A stretch of 64,000 nt of DNA from NCBI GenBank assembly GCA_910584545.1, contig CAJUBC010000006.1, positions 1 to 64,000 on the forward strand. The letters run 5' to 3'. The notes below the pieces were generated by a model that saw only the letters and a program-made list of their open reading frames with translations, was not told the origin of the DNA and searched no databases. This DNA is from an uncultured Muribaculaceae bacterium. GTDB lineage: Bacteria > Bacteroidota > Bacteroidia > Bacteroidales > Muribaculaceae. The number at the start of each line of letters is the position of its first letter. The first letter of the stretch is position 1. A program made the translations under genes and the position numbers. Shown in pieces: positions 26,629-35,580 of the stretch.

Positions 26629-27636
26629 ATGAAAAAGAAAAGCACCCCTATAGTAGCCCTCGCCGGCATCCTCGCCTTCGCTTTCGGTTCCTGCCGTAAG
26701 GAGAGCGAACTGACAGTGAACTTCCCCTCCAAGTTCGAGGGAAAAAGTGTGGAATTAATCAGTCTTCTCGACTCTGTGTGCGTCGACAGCGCAACGGTGT
26801 CAGAAGGTGTGGCGCGTTTCTCTGTGTCTTCCGGCGACAGGCCGGTCTTCATGCAGGTGATGGTTGACGGCCGGGTGCGGGCCTACTATGTGTCGGAACC
26901 GGGCCATGCCGTGGCCGACACCTTGGGCAATGTGACCGGTACGCCGCTCAACGACAAGGTGTCGGAGCTGATGCTTCAGCTGGATTCAGTGGAGAATCTC
27001 GAGGACCCGCGGGCCTATCCTGAATTTGTCGAGCGGATGTACAATGAGAACAAGGACAACGTGATAGGGGATTACCTCGGCGTGGAATGGCTCAAATGGG
27101 CGGCTCCCGAGCGCGTTGACAGCATGCTCGCCGTAGCGCCCGAGGCTTTCCGCACAGCGCGCCGCGTGAAATATTACGAAGCGTTCGCCCGGCACCGCGC
27201 GGCCACAGCCCCGGGCAGGAAGTATATCGATTTCAAGGGTGAGACCGAGAAGGGCGTTCCACAGAACCTCTCCGCACTTGTGAAGCCGGGCCGATACACT
27301 CTGGTGGACTTCTGGGCGAGCTGGTGCCCATACTGCATCAAGGAATTGCCCGCTCTCGCCGAGCTGCGTGAGAAATATTCCGGCAAGGGATTCGAGATCG
27401 TCAGCGTGGCAGTGCGCGACACCACCGAGGACACCAAGGTGATGGTGAAGAAGCGCGGTATAGACTGGCCGGTACTCTACAACACGCAGAAGGTGCCTTA
27501 CGATATCTATGGCTTTACGGGAATCCCGCACCTGATGCTTATCGGCCCCGACGGCACAATCATCTCGCGTGGCGAAAGCCCCGCGCAGATCGACGCGCGC
27601 CTGCAGGGTCTACTTTCCGATAATGCCGGAAAGTAA
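26629..27636 (+). CDS. TlpA/ResA-like thioredoxin-fold lipoprotein
   Basis: 335 residues with a lipoprotein signal ending in FGSC (Cys22). The N-terminal half is DUF4369-like (NFPSKFEGKSVELISLLDSVCVDSATVSEGVARF), common in Bacteroidales disulfide oxidoreductases. The C-terminal half is thioredoxin-like with LVDFWASWCPYCIKELP (Cys233, Cys236), GFEIVSVAV and the cis-proline segment GIPHLMLIGPDGTI. It acts in the periplasm as a thiol reductant or isomerase; the substrate is not known. It follows a strong terminator and has a possible TATATTTG -7 box only 12 bases before its ATG, so its mRNA leader may be extremely short. Confidence 0.85.
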   Translation: MKKKSTPIVALAGILAFAFGSCRKESELTVNFPSKFEGKSVELISLLDSVCVDSATVSEGVARFSVSSGDRPVFMQVMVDGRVRAYYVSEPGHAVADTLGNVTGTPLNDKVSELMLQLDSVENLEDPRAYPEFVERMYNENKDNVIGDYLGVEWLKWAAPERVDSMLAVAPEAFRTARRVKYYEAFARHRAATAPGRKYIDFKGETEKGVPQNLSALVKPGRYTLVDFWASWCPYCIKELPALAELREKYSGKGFEIVSVAVRDTTEDTKVMVKKRGIDWPVLYNTQKVPYDIYGFTGIPHLMLIGPDGTIISRGESPAQIDARLQGLLSDNAGK

Positions 27637-27681
27637 TGACATAGCGATAACTATTTAAAAATCAATTAACTCCAAAATACT

Positions 27682-29358
27682 ATGGAATCCACTAAAGACT
27701 ACGGCCCGCGCTCACTCAACGCGCTGATTCATAAGGCAGTCACTGACAACTGGGACCGCATGGCCCTCACCGACATGGGAGGGATGAACTATCAGTACAA
27801 GGATGTGGCCCTCTGGATAGAGAAGCTGCACATCATCTTTGAGGAGGCCGGTGTCGGCAAGGGGGACAAGGTGGCGATATGCGGCAGGAATTCCTCCAAC
27901 TGGGCGGTGGTGTTCCTCTCCTGTCTCACGGCTGGAGTCGTGGCCGTGCCTATCCTCCATGAGTTCAAGGCCGACACCATCCATCATCTCGTGAACCACT
28001 GCGACGCTAAGCTGCTTTTCGTGGACGCCGCCATCTGGGAGGACCTCGACGAGAAACTCCTGCCCGGACTTACCGGCGCGATCTATATCAGTGAGTTCGG
28101 AATGCCCCTCTCCCGCAGCGAGCGTCTCACAGATGCGCGCAACAACCTCAATACCCTCTTCGGCAGGCGCTATCCCTCCAATTTCACCAAGGAGAATGTC
28201 GACTATTTCCACGACACCCCGGAGGATCTCGCCATCATCAACTACACCTCCGGCTCAACCGGAATGTCGAAGGGCGTGATGCTGCCGTTCCTCAGCATCT
28301 GGAGCAACATCCGCTACTGTCTTGACAACCTCCTTTTCCTGAAGCCGGGCGACGGCATGGTCAACATGCTGCCGCTCGCCCACCTCTACGGCATGGTCAT
28401 CGAGATGCTCAACCCCTTCTGCCATGGATGCCACTGCCATTTCCTTACTCGCGTTCCCTCTCCGAAGATCATCCTCGCGGCGTTCGCCGAGGTGAAGCCG
28501 AAGATGATCATCACGGTACCGCTTATCCTGGAGAAGATCATACGCAACAGGGTGTTCCCCATGCTTGAGAAACCGCTGATGAAGTTCCTGCTGAAAGTGC
28601 CCTTCGTCGACGACCGTCTGCTTGCCAAAGTGAAGGATGGCCTCATGGAGGCGTTCGGCGGCAATCTTGTGGAGATCATCATCGGCGGGGCGCCGCTAAA
28701 CGCCGATATCGAGTCTTTCCTATACAGGATCGGTTTCCCTGTCACTGTGGGTTACGGTATGACAGAATGCGGTCCGCTCATCACCTACGCACCGGCATGG
28801 GAGTCGAAGCCGCGTACCGTAGGACGCGTGGTGGACCGTATGGAGGCCCGCATTGATTCCGTCGATCCGTTGACTGTCCCAGGCAATATCCTCGTCAAGG
28901 GAGACAACGTGATGAAGGGTTACTACAAGAACGAGAAGGCCACACGCGAGGTCTTCCCCGATGATTCCGGCTGGATGAATACCGGAGACATGGGACTTTT
29001 CGACGAGGAGGGATATGTCACCGTATGCGGACGCTCCAAGACCATGATTCTCGGAGCGTCGGGCCAGAACATCTATCCCGAGGAAATCGAGCAGAAGCTC
29101 AACAACCTGCCGTATGTCAACGAGTCGCTGGTGATAGATGACGGCGGGGCGCTCGTGGCCCTTGTGCATCCCGATTTCGATTCGGCCCGCGCGCAGGACA
29201 TCGATCAGGAAAACTTATCCCGCATAATGGACCAGAACCTCGCCCAGCTCAACAGCGAGATGCCTGCCTACAGTAAGGTGAAGCGCATCAAGATCATGGA
29301 GGAAGAGTTCGAGAAAACCCCGAAACGTTCCATCAAGCGCTTCCTCTACCAGCCCTGA
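27682..29358 (+). CDS. AMP-binding long-chain acyl-CoA synthetase
   Basis: 558 residues. Adenylation motifs: INYTSGSTGMSKGVMLPF (about 185-202, phosphate loop), IIGGAPLNADIESFL, VTVGYGMTECGPLITYAP, and the hinge and catalytic segment MNTGDMGLFDEEGYVTVCGRSKTMILGASGQNIYPEEIE; a C-terminal lysine lies in TPKRSIKRFLY. This is the FadD-like or LuxE-type long-chain fatty acid ligase family: fatty acid plus ATP plus CoA to acyl-CoA. Because many Bacteroidales lack beta-oxidation, an acyl-activating role for lipid recycling is likely. It ends just before a terminator hairpin at 29409-29440. Confidence 0.9.
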   Translation: MESTKDYGPRSLNALIHKAVTDNWDRMALTDMGGMNYQYKDVALWIEKLHIIFEEAGVGKGDKVAICGRNSSNWAVVFLSCLTAGVVAVPILHEFKADTIHHLVNHCDAKLLFVDAAIWEDLDEKLLPGLTGAIYISEFGMPLSRSERLTDARNNLNTLFGRRYPSNFTKENVDYFHDTPEDLAIINYTSGSTGMSKGVMLPFLSIWSNIRYCLDNLLFLKPGDGMVNMLPLAHLYGMVIEMLNPFCHGCHCHFLTRVPSPKIILAAFAEVKPKMIITVPLILEKIIRNRVFPMLEKPLMKFLLKVPFVDDRLLAKVKDGLMEAFGGNLVEIIIGGAPLNADIESFLYRIGFPVTVGYGMTECGPLITYAPAWESKPRTVGRVVDRMEARIDSVDPLTVPGNILVKGDNVMKGYYKNEKATREVFPDDSGWMNTGDMGLFDEEGYVTVCGRSKTMILGASGQNIYPEEIEQKLNNLPYVNESLVIDDGGALVALVHPDFDSARAQDIDQENLSRIMDQNLAQLNSEMPAYSKVKRIKIMEEEFEKTPKRSIKRFLYQP

Positions 29359-29408
29359 TACGTCGGTTCATTCGGCAGAGATCAGGCCTCTGCATGCATA
29401 CAAAAAGT

Positions 29409-29440
29409 AATCCGGCTTCCCGAAAGAGGCCGGATTCCTT
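29409..29440 (+). terminator. Terminator after acyl-CoA synthetase
   Basis: AATCCGGC (29409-29416) pairs with GCCGGATT (29429-29436) around a 12-base loop, followed by CCTTTTG. It separates the plus-strand gene from the minus-strand tRNA gene. Confidence 0.75.
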
Positions 29441-29443
29441 TTG

Positions 29444-29525
29444 TGCGCGTGATAGGACTCGAACCTACACGACTTTCGTCACCAGATCCTAAGTCTGGCG
29501 CGGCTACCAATTACGCCACACGCGC
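29444..29525 (-). tRNA. tRNA-Leu (anticodon UAG)
   Basis: 82 bases, minus strand. The acceptor arms GCGCGTG and CACGCGC pair perfectly. The anticodon stem-loop is CCAGA-CTTAGGA-TCTGG, giving anticodon UAG (reads CUA and other CUN codons). A long class II variable arm (TGACGAAAGTCG) and the GGTTCGAGTCC T-loop are present. The CCA end is not encoded. It has its own promoter immediately upstream. Confidence 0.95.
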
Positions 29526-29532
29526 TGGTTTC

Positions 29533-29569
29533 GGCTGCAAAGATAGCAAAAATATCCTTTGCAGCCAAA
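29533..29569 (-). promoter_or_regulatory. Promoter of tRNA-Leu with an overlapping palindrome
   Basis: Reading the minus strand: TTTG (29569-29566), 20-base spacer, TATCTTTG (29545-29538), a complete -33/-7 match about 12 bases before the tRNA 5' end. A perfect 10-bp inverted repeat, GGCTGCAAAG (29533-29542) with CTTTGCAGCC (29557-29566), covers most of the -7 box and reaches the -33 element. Confidence 0.75.
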
Positions 29570-29577
29570 ACTTTTTA

Positions 29578-29871
29578 TCATATTGTCTGTGTCACGGGCC
29601 AGACGAAGGCGCGCAGACCGAGTTTCGGCTTGGCGTCGTCGAGGGCCTTGAGGCGGTCGAGGAGGGGCTGGAGCCTTTCGTCCTCCACCATCGTCAGCAT
29701 CGCCTGGGCGAGTGCCGGCCAGGCGTGGGTGCCGTAATGCGGGTCGCCGGTTTTGGATCCACGCCCCTGGACTTCGCCGAAACTGGTGAAGCCCCGGCAG
29801 CTCGAGCGGTCGAGCGCGTCGATTATGTTCTCGTGGTGGGCCTGGTCGTATGCTATGAAAACTGCTTGCAT
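29578..29871 (-). CDS. PG0541-family transporter-associated protein
   Basis: 97 residues. MQAVFIAYDQAHHENIIDALDRSSCRGFTSFGEVQGRGSKTGDPHYGTHAWPALAQAMLTMVEDERL matches the small PG0541-type protein that accompanies RND efflux genes in Porphyromonas and other Bacteroidales, with a P-II-like (GlnB-type) ferredoxin fold suggested by its size and the VQGRGSKTGDPHYGTHAWP loop. It is the last gene of the efflux operon, 51 bases after the RND gene. A regulatory or sensing role for the pump is inferred from context. Confidence 0.8.
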   Translation of the reverse strand: MQAVFIAYDQAHHENIIDALDRSSCRGFTSFGEVQGRGSKTGDPHYGTHAWPALAQAMLTMVEDERLQPLLDRLKALDDAKPKLGLRAFVWPVTQTI

Positions 29872-29922
29872 CTTTTTTGGTATATTTAGGAGAGGAAGAC
29901 CGGAGCCTCCCTCTCCGGGTTA

Positions 29923-32900
29923 TTATTCTGCCGATGTCTGTTTCTCAAGGAGTCGGCGGCGCTTGCGGCGGATGTTTTTCACGCCGTTGCTTGCGAAGAC
30001 GCAGTAAAGCGTGGGCACGAAGAGCAGCGTGAGGATGGTGGAGAAGGTCAGACCTCCGATCACGGCCACACCCATCGGGCGCCAGAGCTCGGAGCCCTCG
30101 CCCGTACCAATCGCCATCGGCACCATACCGAGGATGGTGGTCAGGGTGGTCATCACAACAGGGCGTAGACGCGAGCGTCCTCCGTCGATCACGGCACGGC
30201 GTATCGACATGCCGCGCTCTCGGTTCAGCGTTATGTAGTCGATGAGCACGATACCGTTCTTCACCACGATACCGATAAGCATGATGGCTCCGATCATCGA
30301 CATGATGTTGAGCGTATGTCCGGTGATCCAGAGGATGAGGAACACTCCTGAGAACGCGAACAGAAGGGATGTCATGATGATTCCCGGGTAGGTGAAGCTC
30401 TCGAACTGTGCGGCCATCACGATGTAGACCAGTACGATGATGAGCAGACCGAGCGAGAGCAGGTCGGAGAATGAATCCTGCTGGTCCTCGTAGGAACCGG
30501 CGAGCTCTATCGATACTCCTGCCGGCAGATGGATGTCGGCCATCTGGGCCTGGGTGGCAGTGACGACATCACTCATCGGCACTCCGTCGACCACGGCCGA
30601 TACCGTGATGAGTCGCTCGCGGTCCTTACGCTCGATGGTAGGCGGCGTGAAGCGCTCGACTACCGTGCCCAGTTCTTTCAGACGCACTCCCTGGCCCGAT
30701 GAGCCGTATATCACGATGTTCTCGATGTCGGAGATCTCCGTGCGGTTCTCGGGCGCGTACATCACCTTCACGTCATACTCCTCGCCATCCTCGCGGTACT
30801 GTGTGGCTGTCGCGCCGTTGATGCGGTTGCGCAGGTAGAATGCCGCGGTCTGGAGGTTGATGCCGTACATGGAGAGTTTCTCGCGGTCGAAATCAACCTG
30901 GTATTCCGGCTGGTAGTCGGAGCGGGAGATACGCACGTCGGCCGTACCGTGCACTCCCTTCAGGATCTGGACGAGCATTCTCGCCACGGAGTCGGTCTCC
31001 TCGAAATCATAGCCGTAAATCTCATAGTCGAGGGTGGACTGGCCTCCCATGCCGCCGCCACCGCCGCCGACGTTCACCTGAACCTTGCGGAAGTCGGGGT
31101 AACTCTCCTGGATATCCTTACGCATCGAGGCTGCGATCTCCTGGATGTTGCGGTCGCGCTTGTCGGAGGGAGAGAGGCGGATGTTCATGCTGATGATGTG
31201 CGGGCCGTTGTCGGAGAGCGAGGCGAACGTGTTGTCGGAGCTTGCCGGACCCACAGTGTAGGAACTCACCTCTATCTCCGGGTATTTGCTGCGCCAGAGG
31301 CTGTCGAGCGATGATGTCACCTCCTGGGCGTATTCCACGCGCGAGCCGATAGGCAGCTGCAGGTTGACGCCGATTCGGCCGTTGTCCTGCGTCGGGAAGA
31401 ACTCCGTGCCGACACCCTTCATCAGGAAGATGGAGCCTATGAAGATGCCGAGACAGATCAGGATCGTCACGGTGCGGTGGCCGACAACCGTGCGGAGAAG
31501 ACGGGCATAGCCGTTGTCGAACGAGTCAAGGCCGCGGTTGATATACTTGAAGAGACCCTTGCTCGGCTTGCCGTCGTTGCGGAGCCGGAGCCACTGCGAG
31601 CAGAGCATCGGAGTGAGCGAGAGGGCGCAGGTGGTGGAGATGATCATCATGATGGTCACCATCCATCCGAGCTGGCGGAACATCACTCCGGTCATGCCGG
31701 TGACGAGCGTCAGCGGGAAGAACACCGCGATAAGCGTAAGAGTGGAGGCGATGACGGAGATGGCCACCTCGTTGGTGCCGTGTACCGCAGCCTGCTTCGG
31801 ATGCGCGCCGCGTTCTATATGGGTCGTGACGTTCTCGAGCACCACGATGGCATCGTCCACCACCATGCCGATCGATATCGAGAGGGCCGACAGCGAGATG
31901 ATGTTAAGCGAGTTGCCGGTGGCGTAAAGGTATATGAACGAGGCGATGAGCGATACCGGGATGGTGATCACGATGATGAGCGTGGCTCGCCAGCGTCCGA
32001 GGAATAAGAACACCACGAGGGTCACGAAGAGGAGGGCGTAGAGCACGGTCTCAACCAGCGAGGAGATGGTGTTTCGGATGTTGTCTGAGGTGTCGACGAT
32101 CACGCCGAGCCTGATGTCGGAGGGCAGGTTCTTCTCCAGACGGGGAAGCATCTCCTTCACTTTGTCGGAGATCTGCACGGAGTTTGCGCCGCTCTGCTTC
32201 TGGATCACGATGATGGCACCCTCCTGGCCGTTGATGTACGACTGCTGGGTGCGCTCCTCGAGGCTGTCCTCCACGCGGGCCACGTCATGGAGATAGACGG
32301 TCTTCCCCTGGAAGGAGCCGACGGGTATGTCGCGCAGCTGTGACGCGTCCTCGAACTCGCCCTGCACGCGGAGTGCGTAAGTGTTGGAGCCGATGTCGAA
32401 CGAGCCGCCGGGCACGTTGCGGTTCTCGGCGCCGATCACGCTGGAGAGCTGCTCCACGGTCATGTTGTAGGCTTCGAGGCGGTTGGGGTCGGCGTAGACG
32501 TGGATCTCGCGCTTTGGCGCGCCGGAGATCGACACGGTGCCGACACCGTCGATACGCGCCAGCGGGTTGGCTATGTTCTCGTCGAGGATCTTGTAGAGCC
32601 CCGGAAGACTCTCCGACGCCTGCACCGACAGCAGGCAGATAGGAATCATGTCGGTGGAGAACTTGAAGATGATCGGGTTCTGCGAATCATCTGGGAGCAT
32701 CGACTCTACCATGTCCAGCTTGTCCCTGACATCGTTTGTGAGCACGTCTATGTCGTATCCGTATTCGAATTCAAGCGTTATCACCGAGGTGTTCTCGCGC
32801 GAGGTGGAGGAGATATGCTTCAGGTGCTCCACCGAGTTGAGCGCGTTCTCGAGGGGTTTGGTCACGTTCTGCTCTATATCCTTGGCGCTTGCTCCGGGGT

Positions 32901-33051
32901 ACATCGTGATCACCATGATGGTGTTCGTATCGATGTCCGGATACAGGTCGATCGGGAGCTTCGTCAGAGAGAAGAGACCCAGGATGATCACTGTCACGAA
33001 CACAAGGAGCGTGGTGATCGGGCGTTTTACCGCCGAACTGTATAGACTCAT
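29923..33051 (-). CDS. RND-family multidrug efflux permease (HAE1 type)
   Basis: 1042 residues, normal for AcrB/MexB-like pumps. The start is MSLYSSAVKRPITTLLVFVTVIILGLFSL (first membrane helix), then the porter domain (VITMYPGASAKDIEQNVTKPLENALNSVEHLKHISS), and the paired proton-relay aspartates in IGMVVDDAIVVLENV of the fourth helix. A second symmetrical half contains MKGVGTEFFPTQDNGRIGVNLQLP and the second porter domain; the end has KRRRLLEKQTSAE. It exports hydrophobic compounds across the inner membrane to the periplasmic adaptor and TolC partner. It is the fourth gene of a TetR-TolC-MFP-RND-PG0541 operon, an order also known from Porphyromonas (PG0537-0541). Confidence 0.95.
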   Translation of the reverse strand: MSLYSSAVKRPITTLLVFVTVIILGLFSLTKLPIDLYPDIDTNTIMVITMYPGASAKDIEQNVTKPLENALNSVEHLKHISSTSRENTSVITLEFEYGYDIDVLTNDVRDKLDMVESMLPDDSQNPIIFKFSTDMIPICLLSVQASESLPGLYKILDENIANPLARIDGVGTVSISGAPKREIHVYADPNRLEAYNMTVEQLSSVIGAENRNVPGGSFDIGSNTYALRVQGEFEDASQLRDIPVGSFQGKTVYLHDVARVEDSLEERTQQSYINGQEGAIIVIQKQSGANSVQISDKVKEMLPRLEKNLPSDIRLGVIVDTSDNIRNTISSLVETVLYALLFVTLVVFLFLGRWRATLIIVITIPVSLIASFIYLYATGNSLNIISLSALSISIGMVVDDAIVVLENVTTHIERGAHPKQAAVHGTNEVAISVIASTLTLIAVFFPLTLVTGMTGVMFRQLGWMVTIMMIISTTCALSLTPMLCSQWLRLRNDGKPSKGLFKYINRGLDSFDNGYARLLRTVVGHRTVTILICLGIFIGSIFLMKGVGTEFFPTQDNGRIGVNLQLPIGSRVEYAQEVTSSLDSLWRSKYPEIEVSSYTVGPASSDNTFASLSDNGPHIISMNIRLSPSDKRDRNIQEIAASMRKDIQESYPDFRKVQVNVGGGGGGMGGQSTLDYEIYGYDFEETDSVARMLVQILKGVHGTADVRISRSDYQPEYQVDFDREKLSMYGINLQTAAFYLRNRINGATATQYREDGEEYDVKVMYAPENRTEISDIENIVIYGSSGQGVRLKELGTVVERFTPPTIERKDRERLITVSAVVDGVPMSDVVTATQAQMADIHLPAGVSIELAGSYEDQQDSFSDLLSLGLLIIVLVYIVMAAQFESFTYPGIIMTSLLFAFSGVFLILWITGHTLNIMSMIGAIMLIGIVVKNGIVLIDYITLNRERGMSIRRAVIDGGRSRLRPVVMTTLTTILGMVPMAIGTGEGSELWRPMGVAVIGGLTFSTILTLLFVPTLYCVFASNGVKNIRRKRRRLLEKQTSAE

Positions 33052-33070
33052 CTGAATAAGTTTATTCTTG

Positions 33071-33127
33071 TCGTCAGGCTGCGTGCCTGCGCGTTTGTTT
33101 CTATTCGTCAGGCGTGGGCCTGCGCGG
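33071..33127 (-). repeat. Duplicated hairpin between efflux adaptor and pump genes
   Basis: Two 23-base near-copies start TCGTCAGGC (33071-33093 and 33105-33127, period 34). Each contains CAGGC paired with GCCTG (33075-33079 with 33085-33089; 33109-33113 with 33118-33122). They lie in the 78-base gap between MFP and RND and could tune mRNA processing or stoichiometry of the two proteins. Confidence 0.55.
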
Positions 33128-33129
33128 TA

Positions 33130-34188
33130 TTATTTAGCTATGTTCACTTTTGCGCCGTTGGAGAGCTGCGCGTGGCCGTTCACCACCACCTGCGCGCCCG
33201 ACTCCACGCCGGAGATGAGCTCGTAGCGGTCGCCGAGCCTCTGGCCTAATTCCACCTTGCTGTACTTCACCGTGCCGTCTTTCTGATATACGTACACATA
33301 GTGGTTGCCTGACCCCTGCTGCTTCACCACGGCCTTGTCGGGCACGACCACGCGGTCGGCCTTGCCGAGGTTGAGGTGAACGCGTCCGAACATGCCGGGG
33401 AGGATCTTGCCGCCGGGGTTGGGAAGTGTTATCTCCACGCCGAAGGTGCGGGTGGCTGCGTCGACGGTAGGCATGATGGCGGCCACGCGTCCCAGGAAGG
33501 TCTCGTCGCCGTAGGTGTCGAAGGTTACGGTTGCCGGCATTCCTTTGGTGATTCGGGGCAGCTCGCTCTCTGTGGCGTTGATCACGATCTTGACGGGATT
33601 GGTGCGGGCCACTGTGAGGATCGGAGACTGGCCGGGCATGTCGCCCGGGTCATAGTTGCGTTTGGTTACCACTCCCGAGATGGGCGATGTGAGCACGGTG
33701 TTCTCTCGGGCGTTGCGCAGGGCGCGCTGCGCCGTGGCGAGGGCGTTCTTGGCGTTGATGAGCTGTATCTCCATCTGGTCTACCTGCTGCTTGGTGCCGC
33801 CGCCTATCTTGTAGAGCTCGAGGGCGCGGTTGTAGTTCACCTCGATATTCTTGAGGCTTGCCTTGGCGTTGTCCACCTGTGTCTCGTAGCTGAAGAGGCT
33901 CACGTCGTCGAGCACCACGAGGCGCTGCCCCTTGCTGACGTTCTGGCCTTCGTCCACGAGTATCTGCTTGATGCGGGTGGGGGTGGATGATACTATGTTG
34001 TTGAACACTTCAGGCTCCACAGTGGCTGTGTACTGGGCGTCCTGGTTCACGGTTTCGTTGTGTACAGTCTGGAGCCGTACTGTCGGCACTGTCTCCGTAT
34101 TGGCTGTCTCTTCGGCTTTCTTGCCGCCGCCGTTGCATCCGGCAAGCACCAGAAGCGAGAGGAGCGGGAGGATAAACTGTTTTTTCAT
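33130..34188 (-). CDS. Efflux RND periplasmic adaptor lipoprotein (MFP)
   Basis: 352 residues with a lipoprotein signal (LVLAGC, Cys18). Typical hairpin and barrel-sandwich regions: YTATVEPEVFNNIVSSTPTRIKQILVDEGQNVSKGQRLVVLDD, the coiled-coil hairpin (VDNAKASLKNIEVNYNRALELYKIGGGTKQQVDQMEIQL), and ENTVLTSPISGVVTKRNYDPGDM; the membrane-proximal part is VVVPDKAVVKQQGSGNHYVYVYQ. It links the RND pump to the TolC channel. It starts 14 bases after the TolC stop and precedes the pump gene by 78 bases. Confidence 0.94.
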   Translation of the reverse strand: MKKQFILPLLSLLVLAGCNGGGKKAEETANTETVPTVRLQTVHNETVNQDAQYTATVEPEVFNNIVSSTPTRIKQILVDEGQNVSKGQRLVVLDDVSLFSYETQVDNAKASLKNIEVNYNRALELYKIGGGTKQQVDQMEIQLINAKNALATAQRALRNARENTVLTSPISGVVTKRNYDPGDMPGQSPILTVARTNPVKIVINATESELPRITKGMPATVTFDTYGDETFLGRVAAIMPTVDAATRTFGVEITLPNPGGKILPGMFGRVHLNLGKADRVVVPDKAVVKQQGSGNHYVYVYQKDGTVKYSKVELGQRLGDRYELISGVESGAQVVVNGHAQLSNGAKVNIAK

Positions 34189-34202
34189 GAGTTTGTATGG
34201 TC

Positions 34203-35564
34203 TTATTTTGCGGTATTGTACTGTGCGATTCCGAGAGCGTCCTCGCGGCCGAGGAGCGTGTCGAGTTCGCTGGTCGACACAAGGTAGTTGTATATGGCCT
34301 GCAGGTACGCGAGCTGTGCCGAGGTGTTGGCGAGCTCCGCGTCGCGCAGGTCGAGGTAGGAGGCCGCTCCTATCTCGAAGCTTTTCTGCATTATCTCATT
34401 GGCCTTGGCTGCCTGACGCACGCCTTCCTCGCTCGAGGAGATCTGGCGCACCTCCTTGTCGATGTTGTCGAGTGCGAGTCTCACCTGCATCCTCAGCGCG
34501 CTCTCCGCATTCTCGCGGTTGAGCTGCAGTTCCTTATACTGTATCTCGGCCTGTTTCACTGCATTGAGACGTCCGAGACCGTTGAATATCGGCACTGAGA
34601 GCGCCAACGAGACGGTTGAGTAGGGGTTGAAGCGCTGATCGCGGAAGGCGTTGCCGGAGCTCATCGCGTTCCAGTTCATATTGTAGGTTGCCGCGAGCGA
34701 TGGAATCCATGCGAACTTCTTGAGCGTGAGATTCTGCTTGAGTAGTTTGTCCTGGATGGCGAGGGTGCGCATAGTGGTGTTGTCCTTGAGCGACATGCCG
34801 GAGGCTCCGAGCGAGTATCCGTACATCTCGCGCTGCATGTCGCGGAGCGTCACGTCGGGACGTATCTCCACGGCATCGTCCATTCCCATCAGCACCTTGA
34901 GCTGGAGCGCGCACTGACGGATGGCGATGTCGGCCTGCAGGAGTTCCGGCTCGAGGTTCTTGACTGCCACCGAGGTGCGTAGCACATCGTACTCCGATGC
35001 GGTACCGGCGGCGAACTGCTTCTTGTATATATCGGCGTTGGTGATTGCCACGTCATAGTTGGCTCGGACCACGTCTCGCGAGGCGATGGCAAGAAGCCAG
35101 GAGTAGTATGCCTTGTTCACGTTGTTGACCATGTCGAGCCGCGAGCCGCGCGCCTCTTCGAGCGTGGCGAGGATCTGGGTATCGCTTATCTGAATCGCTT
35201 TCCAGAGGGTGGCGTTCACTAAGGGCATCGCGGCGCTGAACCCGAGGTTCCATACGTTGTCGGTACCCATCTTGAACTGCTGTGACTGTCCCCCCATGTT
35301 CATGGAGATGGTCTGTAGCTCTATGGCGCGCTGGTACGCCGCCTGGAAGTCGATGGATGGATAGAGGCTGCCGGTGGTCTCGCGTCTCGCGTAGACCATC
35401 CGCTTCACTTCCAGGTCTGCCACCTTGATGGTGGGGTTCTCACTGAGTGCTATCTCCACGCATTTGTTGCGTGAAAGCGTCAGCGTGTCCTGCATGGCGT
35501 ACGAAGTCCCGGTGAACAGGAGGGCCGTAAGCAACGCCGTGAGAAATCTTGTTGATGATGTCAT
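34203..35564 (-). CDS. TolC-family outer-membrane efflux channel
   Basis: 453 residues with a signal peptide (MTSSTRFLTALLTALLFTGTSYA). TolC repeats are visible: LSRNKCVEIALSENPTIKVADLEVKRMVYARRETTGSLYPSIDFQAAYQR and SVALSVPIFNGLGRLNAVKQAEIQYKELQLNRENAESALRMQVRLALDNIDKEVRQI. The ending SYLDLRDAELANTSAQLAYLQAIYNYLVSTSELDTLLG is the standard second repeat. It forms the outer-membrane exit of the pump. It starts 16 bases after the stop of the TetR gene, so all five genes are probably one transcript. Confidence 0.94.
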   Translation of the reverse strand: MTSSTRFLTALLTALLFTGTSYAMQDTLTLSRNKCVEIALSENPTIKVADLEVKRMVYARRETTGSLYPSIDFQAAYQRAIELQTISMNMGGQSQQFKMGTDNVWNLGFSAAMPLVNATLWKAIQISDTQILATLEEARGSRLDMVNNVNKAYYSWLLAIASRDVVRANYDVAITNADIYKKQFAAGTASEYDVLRTSVAVKNLEPELLQADIAIRQCALQLKVLMGMDDAVEIRPDVTLRDMQREMYGYSLGASGMSLKDNTTMRTLAIQDKLLKQNLTLKKFAWIPSLAATYNMNWNAMSSGNAFRDQRFNPYSTVSLALSVPIFNGLGRLNAVKQAEIQYKELQLNRENAESALRMQVRLALDNIDKEVRQISSSEEGVRQAAKANEIMQKSFEIGAASYLDLRDAELANTSAQLAYLQAIYNYLVSTSELDTLLGREDALGIAQYNTAK

Positions 35565-35580
35565 GACTCTTATTTTGATT

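Noticed and set aside
29443..29889. 148-codon plus-strand frame across the tRNA and the PG0541-like gene
   Set aside because: It overlaps a clear tRNA-Leu gene and is antisense to a recognised gene.
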